The notes under the pieces: generated by a model | Databases searched by the model: none | Told to the model about the DNA's origin: nothing | Seen by the model: the letters and a program-made list of their open reading frames with translations, nothing else | Shown here: positions 63,161 to 64,000 of the stretch, piece by piece | Layout: each line of letters starts with the position of its first letter | Position numbering within the stretch: position 1 is the stretch's first letter | Assembly: GCF_029626025.1 (NCBI RefSeq) | Contig: NZ_JARUBF010000001.1 | Coordinates: 3,348,001-3,412,000 of the forward strand | DNA length: 64,000 nt | Direction: 5' to 3' | From: Solwaraspora sp. WMMD406 | GTDB lineage: Bacteria > Actinomycetota > Actinomycetes > Mycobacteriales > Micromonosporaceae | Made by a program: the position numbers and the translations under genes

Positions 63161-64000
<840 letters not shown>

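Overview
The window is a high-GC actinomycete chromosome segment. Gene style (GTG/TTG starts, GTGA/ATGA stop-start overlaps), an ECF41-type sigma factor, many secreted CBM and Tat proteins, and the sugar regulators point to Micromonosporaceae (a Micromonospora relative). This is an inference from the sequence alone. I saw no tRNA, rRNA or CRISPR array.

Layout. (1) 1-6.2 kb: glutamate synthase gltB (5' end outside the window) and gltD, closed by a strong hairpin. (2) 6.3-17.4 kb: secreted SGNH lipase, an ion-channel-like protein, a papain-like protease with beta-trefoil-type repeats and its partner, a soluble FtsK-type ATPase with a membrane partner, a Uma2 protein, an SMR efflux pump with its TetR regulator and operator, and a three-gene operon of unknown function. 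(3) 17.7-28 kb is an accessory island: three tandem HTH-only GntR regulators, a four-gene operon of unknown function (22254 down to 18646) interrupted by an IS5-type insertion, a DEDDh exonuclease with a BRCT-like domain, an HNH endonuclease with a PUA/EVE-like domain, secreted and PRTase-like proteins, and a second copy of the operon's first gene. (4) 28-41.5 kb: sigma factor plus NDH-2-like oxidoreductase, a decayed XRE/SDR pair, an NTPase plus ligand-binding-protein pair, a GT-C glycosyltransferase, another decayed locus (LysR and a lactonase-like fragment), a HIT protein, a frameshifted lipoprotein with a DUF305 membrane protein, and a secreted endonuclease/exonuclease/phosphatase-fold protein. 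(5) 41.9-47.5 kb: pyruvate kinase, TesB thioesterase, a cysteine-free Rrf2 regulator next to a TauE exporter, and an aromatic amino acid decarboxylase. (6) 47.6-63 kb is a plant-polysaccharide locus: LacI regulator, GH3 enzyme, ROK regulator, a sugar ABC transporter, GH31 alpha-xylosidase and a CBM2-PL11 rhamnogalacturonan lyase. The window ends in a partial luciferase-like monooxygenase.

How genes work together. In the polysaccharide locus I found matching operator-like sites in the promoters of the ABC transporter (53474-53499) and of GH31 (60306-60332), both resembling XylR/ROK operators. This makes one ROK-controlled xyloside regulon likely. A separate perfect CGAAGCGCTTCG-type LacI operator lies before the GH3-lacI unit. 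The ABC operon carries a TnpB 3' remnant starting directly after the binding-protein stop codon.

The most interesting point is the four-gene operon. Removing the 884-bp IS plus one 3-bp target duplication restores, in frame, a 132-residue two-TM protein starting 13 nt after the preceding gene. The operon is therefore a formerly intact membrane-associated system of unknown function, sitting beside two nucleases; a defence role is a hypothesis only.
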